From assembly GCA_951812575.1 (NCBI GenBank), contig OX638322.1, forward strand, positions 1,921,925-1,985,924: DNA of 64,000 nt. The letters are read 5' to 3'. Made by a program: the position numbers and the translations under genes. The notes beneath the pieces are model-generated. The model did not search any database. It was not told the DNA's origin and saw only the letters and a program-made list of their open reading frames with translations. This document shows positions 52,487 to 60,468 of this stretch, one piece after another; position 1 is the stretch's first letter; each line of letters opens with the position of its first letter. This stretch comes from Candidatus Binatia bacterium. GTDB lineage: Bacteria > Desulfobacterota > Binatia > Bin18.

Positions 52487-54010
52487 ATGTCGGAGATCAA
52501 CGCTCAGATCGCGAGATTAGCGACAAATCTGCAGAGAATGCGACCCGAGGAAGGGCAGTTCATTGACGAACAAGGGGAGTTGGTCGGTGCAGCGTTACAG
52601 AGCGGTTTCAGGGGAGGGTCCGTCGAGACGCTGGTTGATCGCGGTATCGGGCAGGAAGGCAACGTTGCCGGGCGGGATGCGGTGGCCCTGGTAGGGCAGG
52701 AGAACTTCGATCGATTGAGAACGTCGGCCCAGGAGCTTCAAAGCGACAGCGTGTGCAATGTTCTGCGTCTTCTGGAGCAGCTGGAAACCGAGGGACTAGA
52801 TAGCGATCTGAAAAGTAGGGTTAGCAGCACTCTTTACTCCAAGATCAGTGCTAGCACTCCGATCCACGAGTTGACCGTGGAGAATCTGCAGACTCTTCAC
52901 GAGACGATTCAGGACGAGGTGATTCCGCAAAGGCGTGCCTACCGGCAGGGGCTGCTGGCTGCGGTCAATGAAGGCCACCCGACGCCGGCTATGCGGAACG
53001 CCTCCCAAGCGGCTTTATTAGTGGCTGGCCGGGGCCTGGAAGAAAAGCTTGACCAAGCGCCCGACCCAGGCAAGCTAGCCAAGAAGCTGGATCAATTATT
53101 ACAGGAGGACACATTCGCTATCACCACGGGGCAGGGCCGCTCTATTCCTCAAGGTGTCCTCCCTATACTTCATGAATATCGAGCCGCGTGTACGCACCTG
53201 CGCGCATCGGGTCAGGCCGATGATACGGCGCTACGGGAGCAGTTCATCGGCGTTCTTCAGCAGACCTATGCGGCCAACGATATCGAGGACGGCATGCATG
53301 TCCGTCAGGATGGGAGCGCGGTGAGAGTCAAATCCAAATCCAAACCCAAATCCGAAGGTATCGCCGAGTATCTGACTTTTAGTGGTGTCAGGGAAGGGGA
53401 AGTGCCGTCTGTCGCCACTGGACAATGGGCCCTGGATATATATCAGGCGCTCGATGATGCAAAGGCGAGCGGCAATAAGGAAGAGATCCTGGTACAAGCC
53501 AAGCGCCTGAACGACATAATTGGCAGTCCGTTATACAGCGCGGAAGAAAAAACGATTGCTCACCAGGTGAAGCAGGTCGTAACTTTTCATAACGACTACG
53601 ACTGTGTCAAGGAAGTGCTGGGTGCAGGGAAGAGGTGGGAGTTCGACGAGGAGATTACGGGGATATACCGGCCAAACGCCGAGCAGTTCAAGAAAGTCAT
53701 CCAGAACAAAATCCGTGAATTGAACAAGCTCATCGCGCGTCCGAAATCCCATCCGGACTATGCCGCATATCAGAAAGTCTTCAGCGATCTCCGTGTTGGG
53801 CGGCATTTCGGTCCGGGGAGAGAAGTACTACAGAACAGACTCCGTGAATTGAACGCGGATCCGGAATCCAATCGGAAACTCGATCCGAATGAATCCGAGA
53901 CATTCTTCAGGGAGTCCGGTGATGGCCGAACGCAAATCATCCGGGAGGCAAAAGAAGAAAGAGCCCGTGCCCAAAGGCTACTCGAGAGGCACCCGGTCTT
54001 CAGGACTTGA
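52487..54010 (+). CDS. Repetitive client/effector-like protein, subfamily B, unit 8
   Basis: A 507-aa client. The subfamily B N-terminus (MSEINAQIARLATNLQRMRP) is followed by QENFDRLRTSAQELQSDSVC, closer to subfamily A. The late part has its own version: VATGQWALDIYQALDDAKAS replaces TTGNW and HNDYDCVKEVLGAGKRWEFD replaces NDFDCVKEVLG. The tail is unique to units 8 and 9: GRHFGPGREVLQNRLRELN, DPESNRKLDPNESETF, then RLLERHPVFRT. AAGGAGG precedes the ATG. It is the only unit where a subfamily B client has an intact chaperone. Confidence 0.6.
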   Translation: MSEINAQIARLATNLQRMRPEEGQFIDEQGELVGAALQSGFRGGSVETLVDRGIGQEGNVAGRDAVALVGQENFDRLRTSAQELQSDSVCNVLRLLEQLETEGLDSDLKSRVSSTLYSKISASTPIHELTVENLQTLHETIQDEVIPQRRAYRQGLLAAVNEGHPTPAMRNASQAALLVAGRGLEEKLDQAPDPGKLAKKLDQLLQEDTFAITTGQGRSIPQGVLPILHEYRAACTHLRASGQADDTALREQFIGVLQQTYAANDIEDGMHVRQDGSAVRVKSKSKPKSEGIAEYLTFSGVREGEVPSVATGQWALDIYQALDDAKASGNKEEILVQAKRLNDIIGSPLYSAEEKTIAHQVKQVVTFHNDYDCVKEVLGAGKRWEFDEEITGIYRPNAEQFKKVIQNKIRELNKLIARPKSHPDYAAYQKVFSDLRVGRHFGPGREVLQNRLRELNADPESNRKLDPNESETFFRESGDGRTQIIREAKEERARAQRLLERHPVFRT

Positions 54011-54078
54011 GCGCGCTGGGAAGCGGGCAGAAAAGATTCTCAGTTGCCGCCCGGTCTCCGGCCTCGTGGTGAGAGCAA

Positions 54079-54307
54079 CCATGTCCTGCTGATGGCGATT
54101 CTCGACAATCTGGGCAAGGGTGCCTGCGGTGTGGCCATCCAGAATCTCAACTTGATGCTCGCCCTGCCCGAACCGACGGGGCTGGCGGCCTGAGGGAACC
54201 TGAGGATACGCCGCTCGGCGGGCGTGCCTCCCTCTGGCCGGTTGGTATTTGCCACGGCCCCTCTCTTCCGGCGAAGCGTACTACAGAGCTGCCCACTCAG
54301 GATTGAC
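54079..54307 (+). repeat. argC 3'-end repeat, copy 6
   Basis: Full-length copy very like copy 1, including the region after CAGGATTGAC, which also matches (54307-54352 and 35592-35637). Confidence 0.88.
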
Positions 54308-54352
54308 TGTAGAGTCCGTCACTAGGCGATTGCTCTGAAAGAATGAGGCGCA

Positions 54353-54567
54353 GTAAAAAAGGGCCTGACACCCGCTAGGCGGCGCCCGGCCCGCCACACC
54401 GGGGGCAAGCCTGACCGGTCCCCCCACGGCGCCTCCTCGTGCGCCCGGGCCAGCGCGGCCGGCGCCCCCGAACTCGTCCCCTCTAGAATGCATTCTGTTT
54501 GCATGTTACTGTCGATCCTTATCGAAAAGTCCTCTTGAGAAGTCCTATGAATTGACTTGAGGGAGCT
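54353..54567 (+). repeat. GC-rich cassette leader, copy 4
   Basis: As copy 2 at its left, but with internal deletions of the GC-rich block and of the CTGTCTGGCTGACC part; the palindrome is kept. The last 15 bp before the chaperone differ (CCTATGAATTGACTT). No gene is visible. Confidence 0.75.
54485..54496. promoter_or_regulatory. Perfect 12-bp palindrome in leader, copy 4
   Basis: AGAATGCATTCT, 71 bp before the chaperone ATG, kept although neighbouring leader parts are deleted, which favours a function. Confidence 0.5.
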
Positions 54568-55068
54568 ATGAAGAAGTTTACTGCGCACTCCGTTGACTTG
54601 GTCCACACCCTTTTGGATTACTGCGGCATCGATTCCGAGGGGTTGGAGGAAGAGAACAAGGTGCTGCTGTCCATCGATTATGACAAGACCGTCTTCATTG
54701 TCATTGACAAGGGGCTCATCAACCTGATTGGGACGCTGGGAAGCGTGGTGCCAAGCGAGACGTTCTACCGCAATCTTCTCTACGAGAACTTTCAGAATTG
54801 TAGCGGGGCGCATTACCGCTATGCGATTGAGCCCCAGAGCGGCGAACTGCTGATGTCTTTGACGGTGCAGAGCGAGGGTATTGGGGGTGACGACTTCATC
54901 CGGGTCTTCGAGGACTTTATCGGGTATGCGGAGGTGTGGGGTCAGGCTCTTTACCGGGGCGACGAACAGGTGCCGGCCCGGGATCTCTCCGAGCAGGCGC
55001 CAAGAGCCGCGCGGCCCGAGCCCTTGGTGGACCCGAGCGGCCCCCCCGTTCCTTTTCTCAAGGCCTAA
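54568..55068 (+). CDS. CesT-like type III secretion chaperone, unit 9
   Basis: A 166-aa copy identical in protein to units 2 and 3. The sequence before the ATG differs from other units yet GAGGGAGCT and this ATG are kept, which supports ATG as the start. The client begins 31 bp downstream. Confidence 0.68.
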   Translation: MKKFTAHSVDLVHTLLDYCGIDSEGLEEENKVLLSIDYDKTVFIVIDKGLINLIGTLGSVVPSETFYRNLLYENFQNCSGAHYRYAIEPQSGELLMSLTVQSEGIGGDDFIRVFEDFIGYAEVWGQALYRGDEQVPARDLSEQAPRAARPEPLVDPSGPPVPFLKA

Positions 55069-55099
55069 GATTTCTGGTTCCGATAGGGAGGTCAGCGCC

Positions 55100-56734
55100 A
55101 TGGCGGAGATCAACACCCAGATCGCGAGCTTAGCGACGAATCTGCAGCGAGTGCAATCCCAGGGAGGGCAGTTCGTTGACGACCAAGGGGAGTTGGTCGG
55201 TGCAGCGTTACGGAACAGTTTCAAGGGCAAGGTCGTCAAGATGCTGGTTGACCGCGGTATTGCGCGGGAAGGTAACCTGGGCGGGCGGGTTGCGGTGGCC
55301 CTGGTCGGGCAGGAGAACTTCGATCGCTTGAGAACGTCGGCCCAGGAGCTTAGCAGCACCAGCGTGTGCAATGTTCTGCGTCTTCTGGAGCGGCTGGAAA
55401 GCGAGGGACTGGATAGCGATCTGAAAAGTGAGGTTACCAGCACTCTTTACTCCAAGATCAGTGGTAGCACTCCGATCAGCGAATTGAACGAGGCGGCTCT
55501 GCAGACTCTTCACCGGACGATTCAGGACGAGGTGATTCCGCAAAGGCGTGCCTACCGGCAGGAGCTGCTGGCTGCGGTCAATGCAGGCCACCCGACGCCG
55601 GCTATGCGGAACGCCTCCCAAGCGGCTTTATTAGTGGCTGGCCGGAGTCTGGAAGAGAAGCTTGACCAAGCGCCCGACCCAGGCAAGCTAGCCAAGAAGC
55701 TGGATCAATTATTACAGGAGGACACATTCGCTATCACCACGGGGCAGGGCCGCTCTATTCCTCAAGGTGTCCTCCCTATACTTCATGAATATAAAGCCGT
55801 GTCGACGCACCTGAAATCCGGGCTGGAGGGGGAAATCCGCCAGTTGGAGCGGCAGATCACCGAGGCGGGCGCGCAGACCGACCCGACGCAGGTCGCGGGT
55901 CAGGAATTGCAGTTGAGCCAGCGCAAGCGCGAATTGAGTCAGGTCGATGATACGCTAAGGCAACGGTTCATCGGCGCTCTTCAGCAGACCTATGCGACCA
56001 ACGATGTCGAGGACGGCATGCATGTCCGTCAGGATGGGAGCGCGGTGAGAGTCAAATCCAAATCCAAACCCAAATCCGAAGGCATTGACGAATATCTGAC
56101 TTTGGGTGGTGTCAGGGAAGGGGAAGTGCCGTCTGTCGCCACTGGACAATGGGCCCTGGATATATATCAGGCGCTCGATGATGCAAAGGCGAGCGGCAAT
56201 AAGGAAGATATCCTGATACAAGCCAAGCGCCTGAACGACATAATTGGCAGTCCGTTATACAGCGCGGAAGAAAAAACGAGAGCTCACATGGTGAAGCAGG
56301 CCGTACCTTTTCATAACGACTACGACTGTGTCAAAGAAGTGCTGGGTGCAGGGAAGAGGTGGGAGTTCGACGAGGAGATTACGGGGATATACCGGCCAAA
56401 CGCCGAGCAGTTCAAGGACGTCATCGAGAACAAAATCAGGGAATTGGACGCTCTCATCGCGAATCCGGAATCCCATCCTGACTATGAGGTCTACCAGGAC
56501 GTCTTCAGCGATCTCCGTGTTGGGCGGCATTTCGGTCCGGGGAGAGAAGTACTACAGAACAGACTCCGTGAATTGAACGCGGATCCGGAATCCAATCGGA
56601 AACTCGATCCGAATGAATCCGAGACATTCTTCAGGGAGCCCGGTGATGGCCGAACGCAAATCATCCGGGAGGCAAAAGAAGAAAGAGCCCGTGCCCAAAG
56701 GCTACTCGAGAGGCACCCGGTCTTCAGGACTTGA
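55100..56734 (+). CDS. Repetitive client/effector-like protein, subfamily A/B mosaic, unit 9
   Basis: A 544-aa client built as a mosaic. The N-terminal 180 residues are subfamily A (MAEINTQIASLATNLQRVQS). DPGKLAKKLDQLLQEDTFAI and GRSIPQGVLPILHEY follow, identical to unit 8. Then comes the subfamily A coiled-coil insert (HLKSGLEGEIRQLERQITEA), then the unit 8 C-terminal half (VATGQWALDIYQALDDAKAS, HNDYDCVKEVLG) and the unit 8 tail to RLLERHPVFRT. At least three exchange points are needed. AGGGAGG precedes the ATG. Confidence 0.6.
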   Translation: MAEINTQIASLATNLQRVQSQGGQFVDDQGELVGAALRNSFKGKVVKMLVDRGIAREGNLGGRVAVALVGQENFDRLRTSAQELSSTSVCNVLRLLERLESEGLDSDLKSEVTSTLYSKISGSTPISELNEAALQTLHRTIQDEVIPQRRAYRQELLAAVNAGHPTPAMRNASQAALLVAGRSLEEKLDQAPDPGKLAKKLDQLLQEDTFAITTGQGRSIPQGVLPILHEYKAVSTHLKSGLEGEIRQLERQITEAGAQTDPTQVAGQELQLSQRKRELSQVDDTLRQRFIGALQQTYATNDVEDGMHVRQDGSAVRVKSKSKPKSEGIDEYLTLGGVREGEVPSVATGQWALDIYQALDDAKASGNKEDILIQAKRLNDIIGSPLYSAEEKTRAHMVKQAVPFHNDYDCVKEVLGAGKRWEFDEEITGIYRPNAEQFKDVIENKIRELDALIANPESHPDYEVYQDVFSDLRVGRHFGPGREVLQNRLRELNADPESNRKLDPNESETFFREPGDGRTQIIREAKEERARAQRLLERHPVFRT

Positions 56735-56810
56735 GCGCGCTGGGAAGCGGGCAGAAAAGATCCTCAGTTGCCGCCCGGTATCCGGCCTCGTGGTGGGAGC
56801 AGCGGAGTCT

Positions 56811-56917
56811 TGCTGATAGCGATTCTCGACAATCTGGGCAAGGGTGCCTGCGGTGTGGCCATCCAGAATTTGAACTTGATGTTAGGGCTGCCCGAGACAA
56901 CCGGGCTTCCGGCCTAG
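56811..56917 (+). repeat. argC 3'-end repeat, copy 7 (rightmost, divergent tail)
   Basis: Matches the other copies up to the codons for NLNLM, then differs in the last 35 or so bases and encodes [11 protein letters not shown] and a TAG stop rather than [11 protein letters not shown] and TGA. The trailing hairpin region of other copies is absent. It borders the next chromosomal gene, so it may be the original argC 3' end. Confidence 0.8.
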
Positions 56918-56929
56918 GAGAGCCTGAAC

Positions 56930-58843
56930 TCATTCTTCCTCTAAGCCAGCTTCCCGAAAGGCGGCCAGGATACGTTCGAGGTTGGCGGGGTCTTTATACG
57001 GAAGCATCTGGTTCATGGTTGCGAACGAGAAGTTGGGGCTGAGGCGCAGAATCTCCGTTGCCAGCGCCCGGGCCTCTTCAAGACGGCCCAGCTCAACCGA
57101 GGCCAGGAGCAGATTATAATAAGTCGGCAGAAAGTCCGGGTTGTGGGCGAGCGCGCGCTTCAAGACGGCGATGGACTCTTCGGTCTGACCGAGCAAGCGG
57201 TAGGTATGCCCCAGGAAGTGCAGATAGATAAACGGATAGCGGGGGTTGAGGCGGATGGCCTGTTGGATGAGCCGCAGCGCCTCCTGTGGCCGCCCGACGA
57301 AAGTCAGCGCGCTTCCGAACCAGGCGTAATTGTCCGCATCGTTCGGGCCGAGGGCCACCGCCCGCTCAAGCTCGCTAATCGCCCGTTCATGCTGTTTCTC
57401 GAACAGATAGATATAGCCCAATAAGCGACGCGCAACGGGCAACGAGTCGTCCAGGGCCACGGCCTGCCGCACGAGTGCATGCGCGCGCTGTGAGACCTGG
57501 GGGTCTTGTTCCCACTGCATCACCACGCCGAGGAAATCTGCCCAGCCCAGCCAGGCATAGGCTTCGGCATACTGCGCGTCCAGGGCGATGGCCTGCTCAA
57601 ACAGATGGCGGGCCTGGACCAGCGATTCCTGCGTTGTGCGCCAGAGATAGCTTTCCCCGCGCAAGACGAAATCGTAGGCCTGGAGGTTGTCGGTCGATTT
57701 TTGGACCAAACGGGTCTGCTCATCCGCGGTCAGGGTGATCTGGAGGGCCTGGACGATTTGCTGCGTCACCTGGTCCTGGAGGGCAAAGATATCCCGCATT
57801 TCGCCGTCGTAGCGCTCCGCCCAGACATGACCGCCGGTGGTGGCGTCTAATAGCTGGGCATTGATACGAACCCGGTCATTAGCCCGGCGCACACTCCCCT
57901 CCAAAACGTAGCGGACGCCCAAGTCGTGCCCGACCTGCTCGACATCGATCGCCCGGCCCTTGTAGGTAAACGAAGAATTGCGGGCGATGACAAACAGGCC
58001 CGAGATTTTTGAGAGGTCGGTAATAATGTCTTCGGTGATGCCGTCGCTGAAATACTCCTGTTCCGGCTCGCCGCTCATATTTGTAAAGGGCAGCACGGCA
58101 ATCGAGGGCTTGTCGGGTAGCGGCAGGCGCGGTGGATTCCAGAAGGCCGGCGATGATAAGAGCGGATACCAGTCTTTGAGGGCGAAGGCGCCAAGGCCGA
58201 GAATCACGAGGACGACCAGACCGAGGGTGATCAGCGATCCGGGTCCTGGGCGTTTTGGTTCCAGGGAGAGGAGGTCGCTGTCGAGTGTGGGTGGCGCGAG
58301 GTCTGCGGCCTCCCAGCGCACCTGATAAACCTGCATGGGTGTGGCGATATTCTTCACCCGCTGCTCGCCCTGATACGTAAACACCAAGTCGAGCTTATTT
58401 GCTATCTGTTCATGCACGGCGCCCGAGATACAGATGCCTCCCCCCTCGGCCAGGCTCTCCAGGCGGGCCGCGATGTTGACCCCATCTCCGTAAATACGAC
58501 CCTCTTCAACGACCACGTCGCCGACATTAATACCCATGCGGTAGTGCATCTGTCGCTCTACCGGAAGCTCGGCGTTCCGCACGGCAAGCTCCGTCTGCAC
58601 CTCAACCGCGCACTGCACCGCGTCAACCACGCTCGAAAACTCGGCCAGGAGATTATCGCCGGGAGAATCGACCACCCGGCCGGCATGGTGCTGAATGGTC
58701 TGGGTCATCAGCTCCCGATATGCGGTCAGCGTCCGGATCGTGGCAACCTCATCATCGCCCATGAGGCGACTATAGCCTTGAACATCGGCGCTCAGGATGG
58801 CGGCGAGTTTGCGCCTGACGGCGGACGGGTCTCTCTCTGACAT
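56930..58843 (-). CDS. Class III adenylate/guanylate cyclase with TolB-like and TPR domains
   Basis: A 637-aa membrane-anchored signalling protein. Residues 10-180 form a class III nucleotide cyclase: AAILSADVQGYSRLMGDDE with a metal Asp, GDNLLAEFSSVVDAVQCA, then MGINVGDVVVEEGRIYGDGV with the conserved glycine/aspartate. A transmembrane helix (ITLGLVVLVILGLGAFAL) is near residue 205. A TolB-N-like domain follows (SIAVLPFTNMSGEPEQEYFS, VLEGSVRRANDRVRINAQL), then about six TPR-like helical pairs from residue 400. Such CyaA-like proteins are common in proteobacteria. ATG 58843 is chosen because the cyclase domain starts there; upstream ATG 58957 overlaps the divergent SDR. It converges on the island's right end. 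Confidence 0.88.
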   Translation of the reverse strand: MSERDPSAVRRKLAAILSADVQGYSRLMGDDEVATIRTLTAYRELMTQTIQHHAGRVVDSPGDNLLAEFSSVVDAVQCAVEVQTELAVRNAELPVERQMHYRMGINVGDVVVEEGRIYGDGVNIAARLESLAEGGGICISGAVHEQIANKLDLVFTYQGEQRVKNIATPMQVYQVRWEAADLAPPTLDSDLLSLEPKRPGPGSLITLGLVVLVILGLGAFALKDWYPLLSSPAFWNPPRLPLPDKPSIAVLPFTNMSGEPEQEYFSDGITEDIITDLSKISGLFVIARNSSFTYKGRAIDVEQVGHDLGVRYVLEGSVRRANDRVRINAQLLDATTGGHVWAERYDGEMRDIFALQDQVTQQIVQALQITLTADEQTRLVQKSTDNLQAYDFVLRGESYLWRTTQESLVQARHLFEQAIALDAQYAEAYAWLGWADFLGVVMQWEQDPQVSQRAHALVRQAVALDDSLPVARRLLGYIYLFEKQHERAISELERAVALGPNDADNYAWFGSALTFVGRPQEALRLIQQAIRLNPRYPFIYLHFLGHTYRLLGQTEESIAVLKRALAHNPDFLPTYYNLLLASVELGRLEEARALATEILRLSPNFSFATMNQMLPYKDPANLERILAAFREAGLEEE

Positions 58844-58950
58844 AAGCGGTAGTCGCGTTCCGGGGTGAACTGCTCGTGCTGAACTGGCCAAAGTCCCTGC
58901 CAAGGGATAGCATAGTCGCAGACACGACTGAAGGCATCGAGGGGAACAGC

Positions 58951-59631
58951 ATGGCAACCTATGTGATTATTGGAGCTGACCGGGGCATTGCACACGCGCT
59001 GTGCCTGCAATTATGCGAGCGCGGGGAGAACGTGATTGCCGCCTGTTTGGGCGACTCGCCCACCCTGGCGGCAAAGGGTGCGCGCGTCGAGACGGGCGTC
59101 GATGTGACGTCGGACTCGGCGGTCCACGCCCTGGCCCAGCGCTTGATCGGCACGCATGTGGACGTGCTTATCCATGTGGCCGGGATTTATCTGGACGACG
59201 GCCTTGAGGCCTTACCGATGGCCGATATACAACGCCAGATTGAGGTAAACGCGCTGGGGCCGTTGCGCGTTGTCCACGCCCTCCAGTCCTGCCTCGACCA
59301 CGGCGCAAAAATAGGCATTGTGACCAGCCGGATGGGCTCGATTAGCGACAATACCTCAGGTCGGCTGTACGGCTATCGGATGTCCAAGGCTGCGGCCAAT
59401 ATGCTGGGGGCATCGCTGGCCCAGGACCTCAAAGAGCGCGGCATCGCGGTGGCCCTGCTCCACCCTGGGATGGTCAATACCCAACTGGTGCCCAATCTAC
59501 CCGAGCACGTGCGCAGCCAACTGATTGAACCCGAGGAGGCCGCGCGCGGCCTGCTGGCCCGGATGGATGCACTGACCCTGGAAACGACCGGAAAATTCTG
59601 GCACGCCAACGGCGAGGTGCTGCCCTGGTAG
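58951..59631 (+). CDS. Short-chain dehydrogenase (sniffer/CsgA-like)
   Basis: A 226-aa SDR. The nucleotide motif is degenerate, IIGADRGIAHALC (GxxRGIG usual), followed by VDVLIHVAGIYLDDGLEAL in place of NNAG, NALGPLRVVHAL, the serine in IVTSRMGSISDN and YGYRMSKAAANML with Tyr and Lys. Similar to the sniffer/CsgA carbonyl reductase group. GAGGGGAAC precedes the ATG. It is divergent from the cyclase gene with 107 bp between starts and converges on the hydratase gene. Confidence 0.87.
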   Translation: MATYVIIGADRGIAHALCLQLCERGENVIAACLGDSPTLAAKGARVETGVDVTSDSAVHALAQRLIGTHVDVLIHVAGIYLDDGLEALPMADIQRQIEVNALGPLRVVHALQSCLDHGAKIGIVTSRMGSISDNTSGRLYGYRMSKAAANMLGASLAQDLKERGIAVALLHPGMVNTQLVPNLPEHVRSQLIEPEEAARGLLARMDALTLETTGKFWHANGEVLPW

Positions 59632-59655
59632 GATACCTCGTCCCTGCCGCGGTCG

Positions 59656-60423
59656 TTAGGCAAACGTCGCGGACACGCTGCCAAACGAGGAAAAAGTGGT
59701 TTCCCAGGTATCGCCCTTTTCAATGGGCGTCGGCTTGGTCATCGAGCCGGTCATAATGTACTGGCCCGCCTCCAAAGCCAGGTCGAATTGCGCCAGATGG
59801 TTTGCCAGCCAGGCAACCGTCTGCATCTGATCGTCAATGGCATCTTTGCCCTGCACGCTGGCAACCACTTCGCCGTTTCGCCTGGTCTCCGCGTTCATGG
59901 CTCCGAGGTCCACATCCGCCGGATAGGGCCTGACCTCAGGGCCGGTCACGAATCCCCACTGCGCCACTCCATCGGCAACGCCGAGCGGGAGGTCCGCGCC
60001 AATATTCAGCCGCATGTCCACCAACTCCAGCGCCGGAGCAGCACCGGCCACGGCAGCCAAAGCCTGTTCGCGGGTCACGCCAGGACCCTTCAATTCCTGC
60101 CCCATAATGATGCACAGCTCGGATTCAATAATCGGCTTGCGAAAGTCGGCACAGTTGAAGCTATCACCGCTCTGGAACCGACGGCTGGCCAGCAGATAGG
60201 CACTGATCGGGGCATCAAGACCAAACATCTGACGGGTGGCATCGGACGAGAGGCCGACCTTCCAGCCGACGAGTTGTTCGCCCGCGCTCAGGTGTCGTTC
60301 GAGAATCGCCAGTTGAATCTGATAGGCATCCCCAAAATTCAGTGCCTTTTCCAAGCCGGGAGGCGGATACTGCCCGCTCTGGATGGTGTGCCATAGGGTT
60401 TCCACCGCTTCGTTGATGTTCAT
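59656..60423 (-). CDS. 2-keto-4-pentenoate hydratase-family protein
   Basis: A 255-aa MhpD/fumarylacetoacetate-hydrolase-fold protein. YQIQLAILERHLSAGEQLVG and KVGLSSDATRQMFGLDAPIS open it; the metal ligands fall in PIIESELCIIMGQELKG (the two Glu) and ALELVDMRLN; QTVAWLANHLAQFDLALEAG and YIMTGSMTKPTPIEKGDTW close it. The family hydrates 2-hydroxypenta-2,4-dienoate to 4-hydroxy-2-oxovalerate, or decarboxylates the related dioic acid, in meta-cleavage of aromatics. It ends the minus-strand catabolic set; the Rieske gene is 45 bp upstream. AAAGGAG precedes the ATG. Confidence 0.88.
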   Translation of the reverse strand: MNINEAVETLWHTIQSGQYPPPGLEKALNFGDAYQIQLAILERHLSAGEQLVGWKVGLSSDATRQMFGLDAPISAYLLASRRFQSGDSFNCADFRKPIIESELCIIMGQELKGPGVTREQALAAVAGAAPALELVDMRLNIGADLPLGVADGVAQWGFVTGPEVRPYPADVDLGAMNAETRRNGEVVASVQGKDAIDDQMQTVAWLANHLAQFDLALEAGQYIMTGSMTKPTPIEKGDTWETTFSSFGSVSATFA

Positions 60424-60468
60424 CGGTCGCTCCTTTTTTTGAAAAGCCTTTGAGACCCAGCATCACGG

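Larger units (their letters stand above)
32798..56917 (+). mobile_element. Candidate genomic island of chaperone-client cassettes at the argC 3' end
   Basis: About 24 kb between argC and the convergent cyclase-TPR gene hold nine tandem units, two decayed insertion sequences and eight argC 3'-end copies (the left one inside argC). Bounds are the argC stop and the end of the last copy (56917), 12 bp from the next gene's stop. This is the arrangement of islands that recombine into a gene's 3' end. No integrase is visible. Tandem duplication by homologous recombination alone is the alternative. Confidence 0.55.

Noticed and set aside
33190..55443. Long minus-strand open frames (up to 375 aa) antisense to the chaperones and clients, conserved in several units.
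   Set aside because: They mirror the plus-strand genes because of high GC and repeat identity, lack ribosome sites and are rich in Arg/Pro/Ser, typical of shadow frames. They run from the client start back across the chaperone.
32683..56917. Cassette array as a CRISPR or integron array.
   Set aside because: The repeats are 100-230 bp with kilobase units, have no attC-like folding core that I can see, and no intI or cas gene occurs. Only the tandem-unit idea is kept.
58841..58957. Extended N-terminus of the cyclase protein starting at ATG 58957.
   Set aside because: It is Cys/Leu-rich without family similarity and overlaps the divergent SDR's start region; the cyclase domain begins right after ATG 58843.
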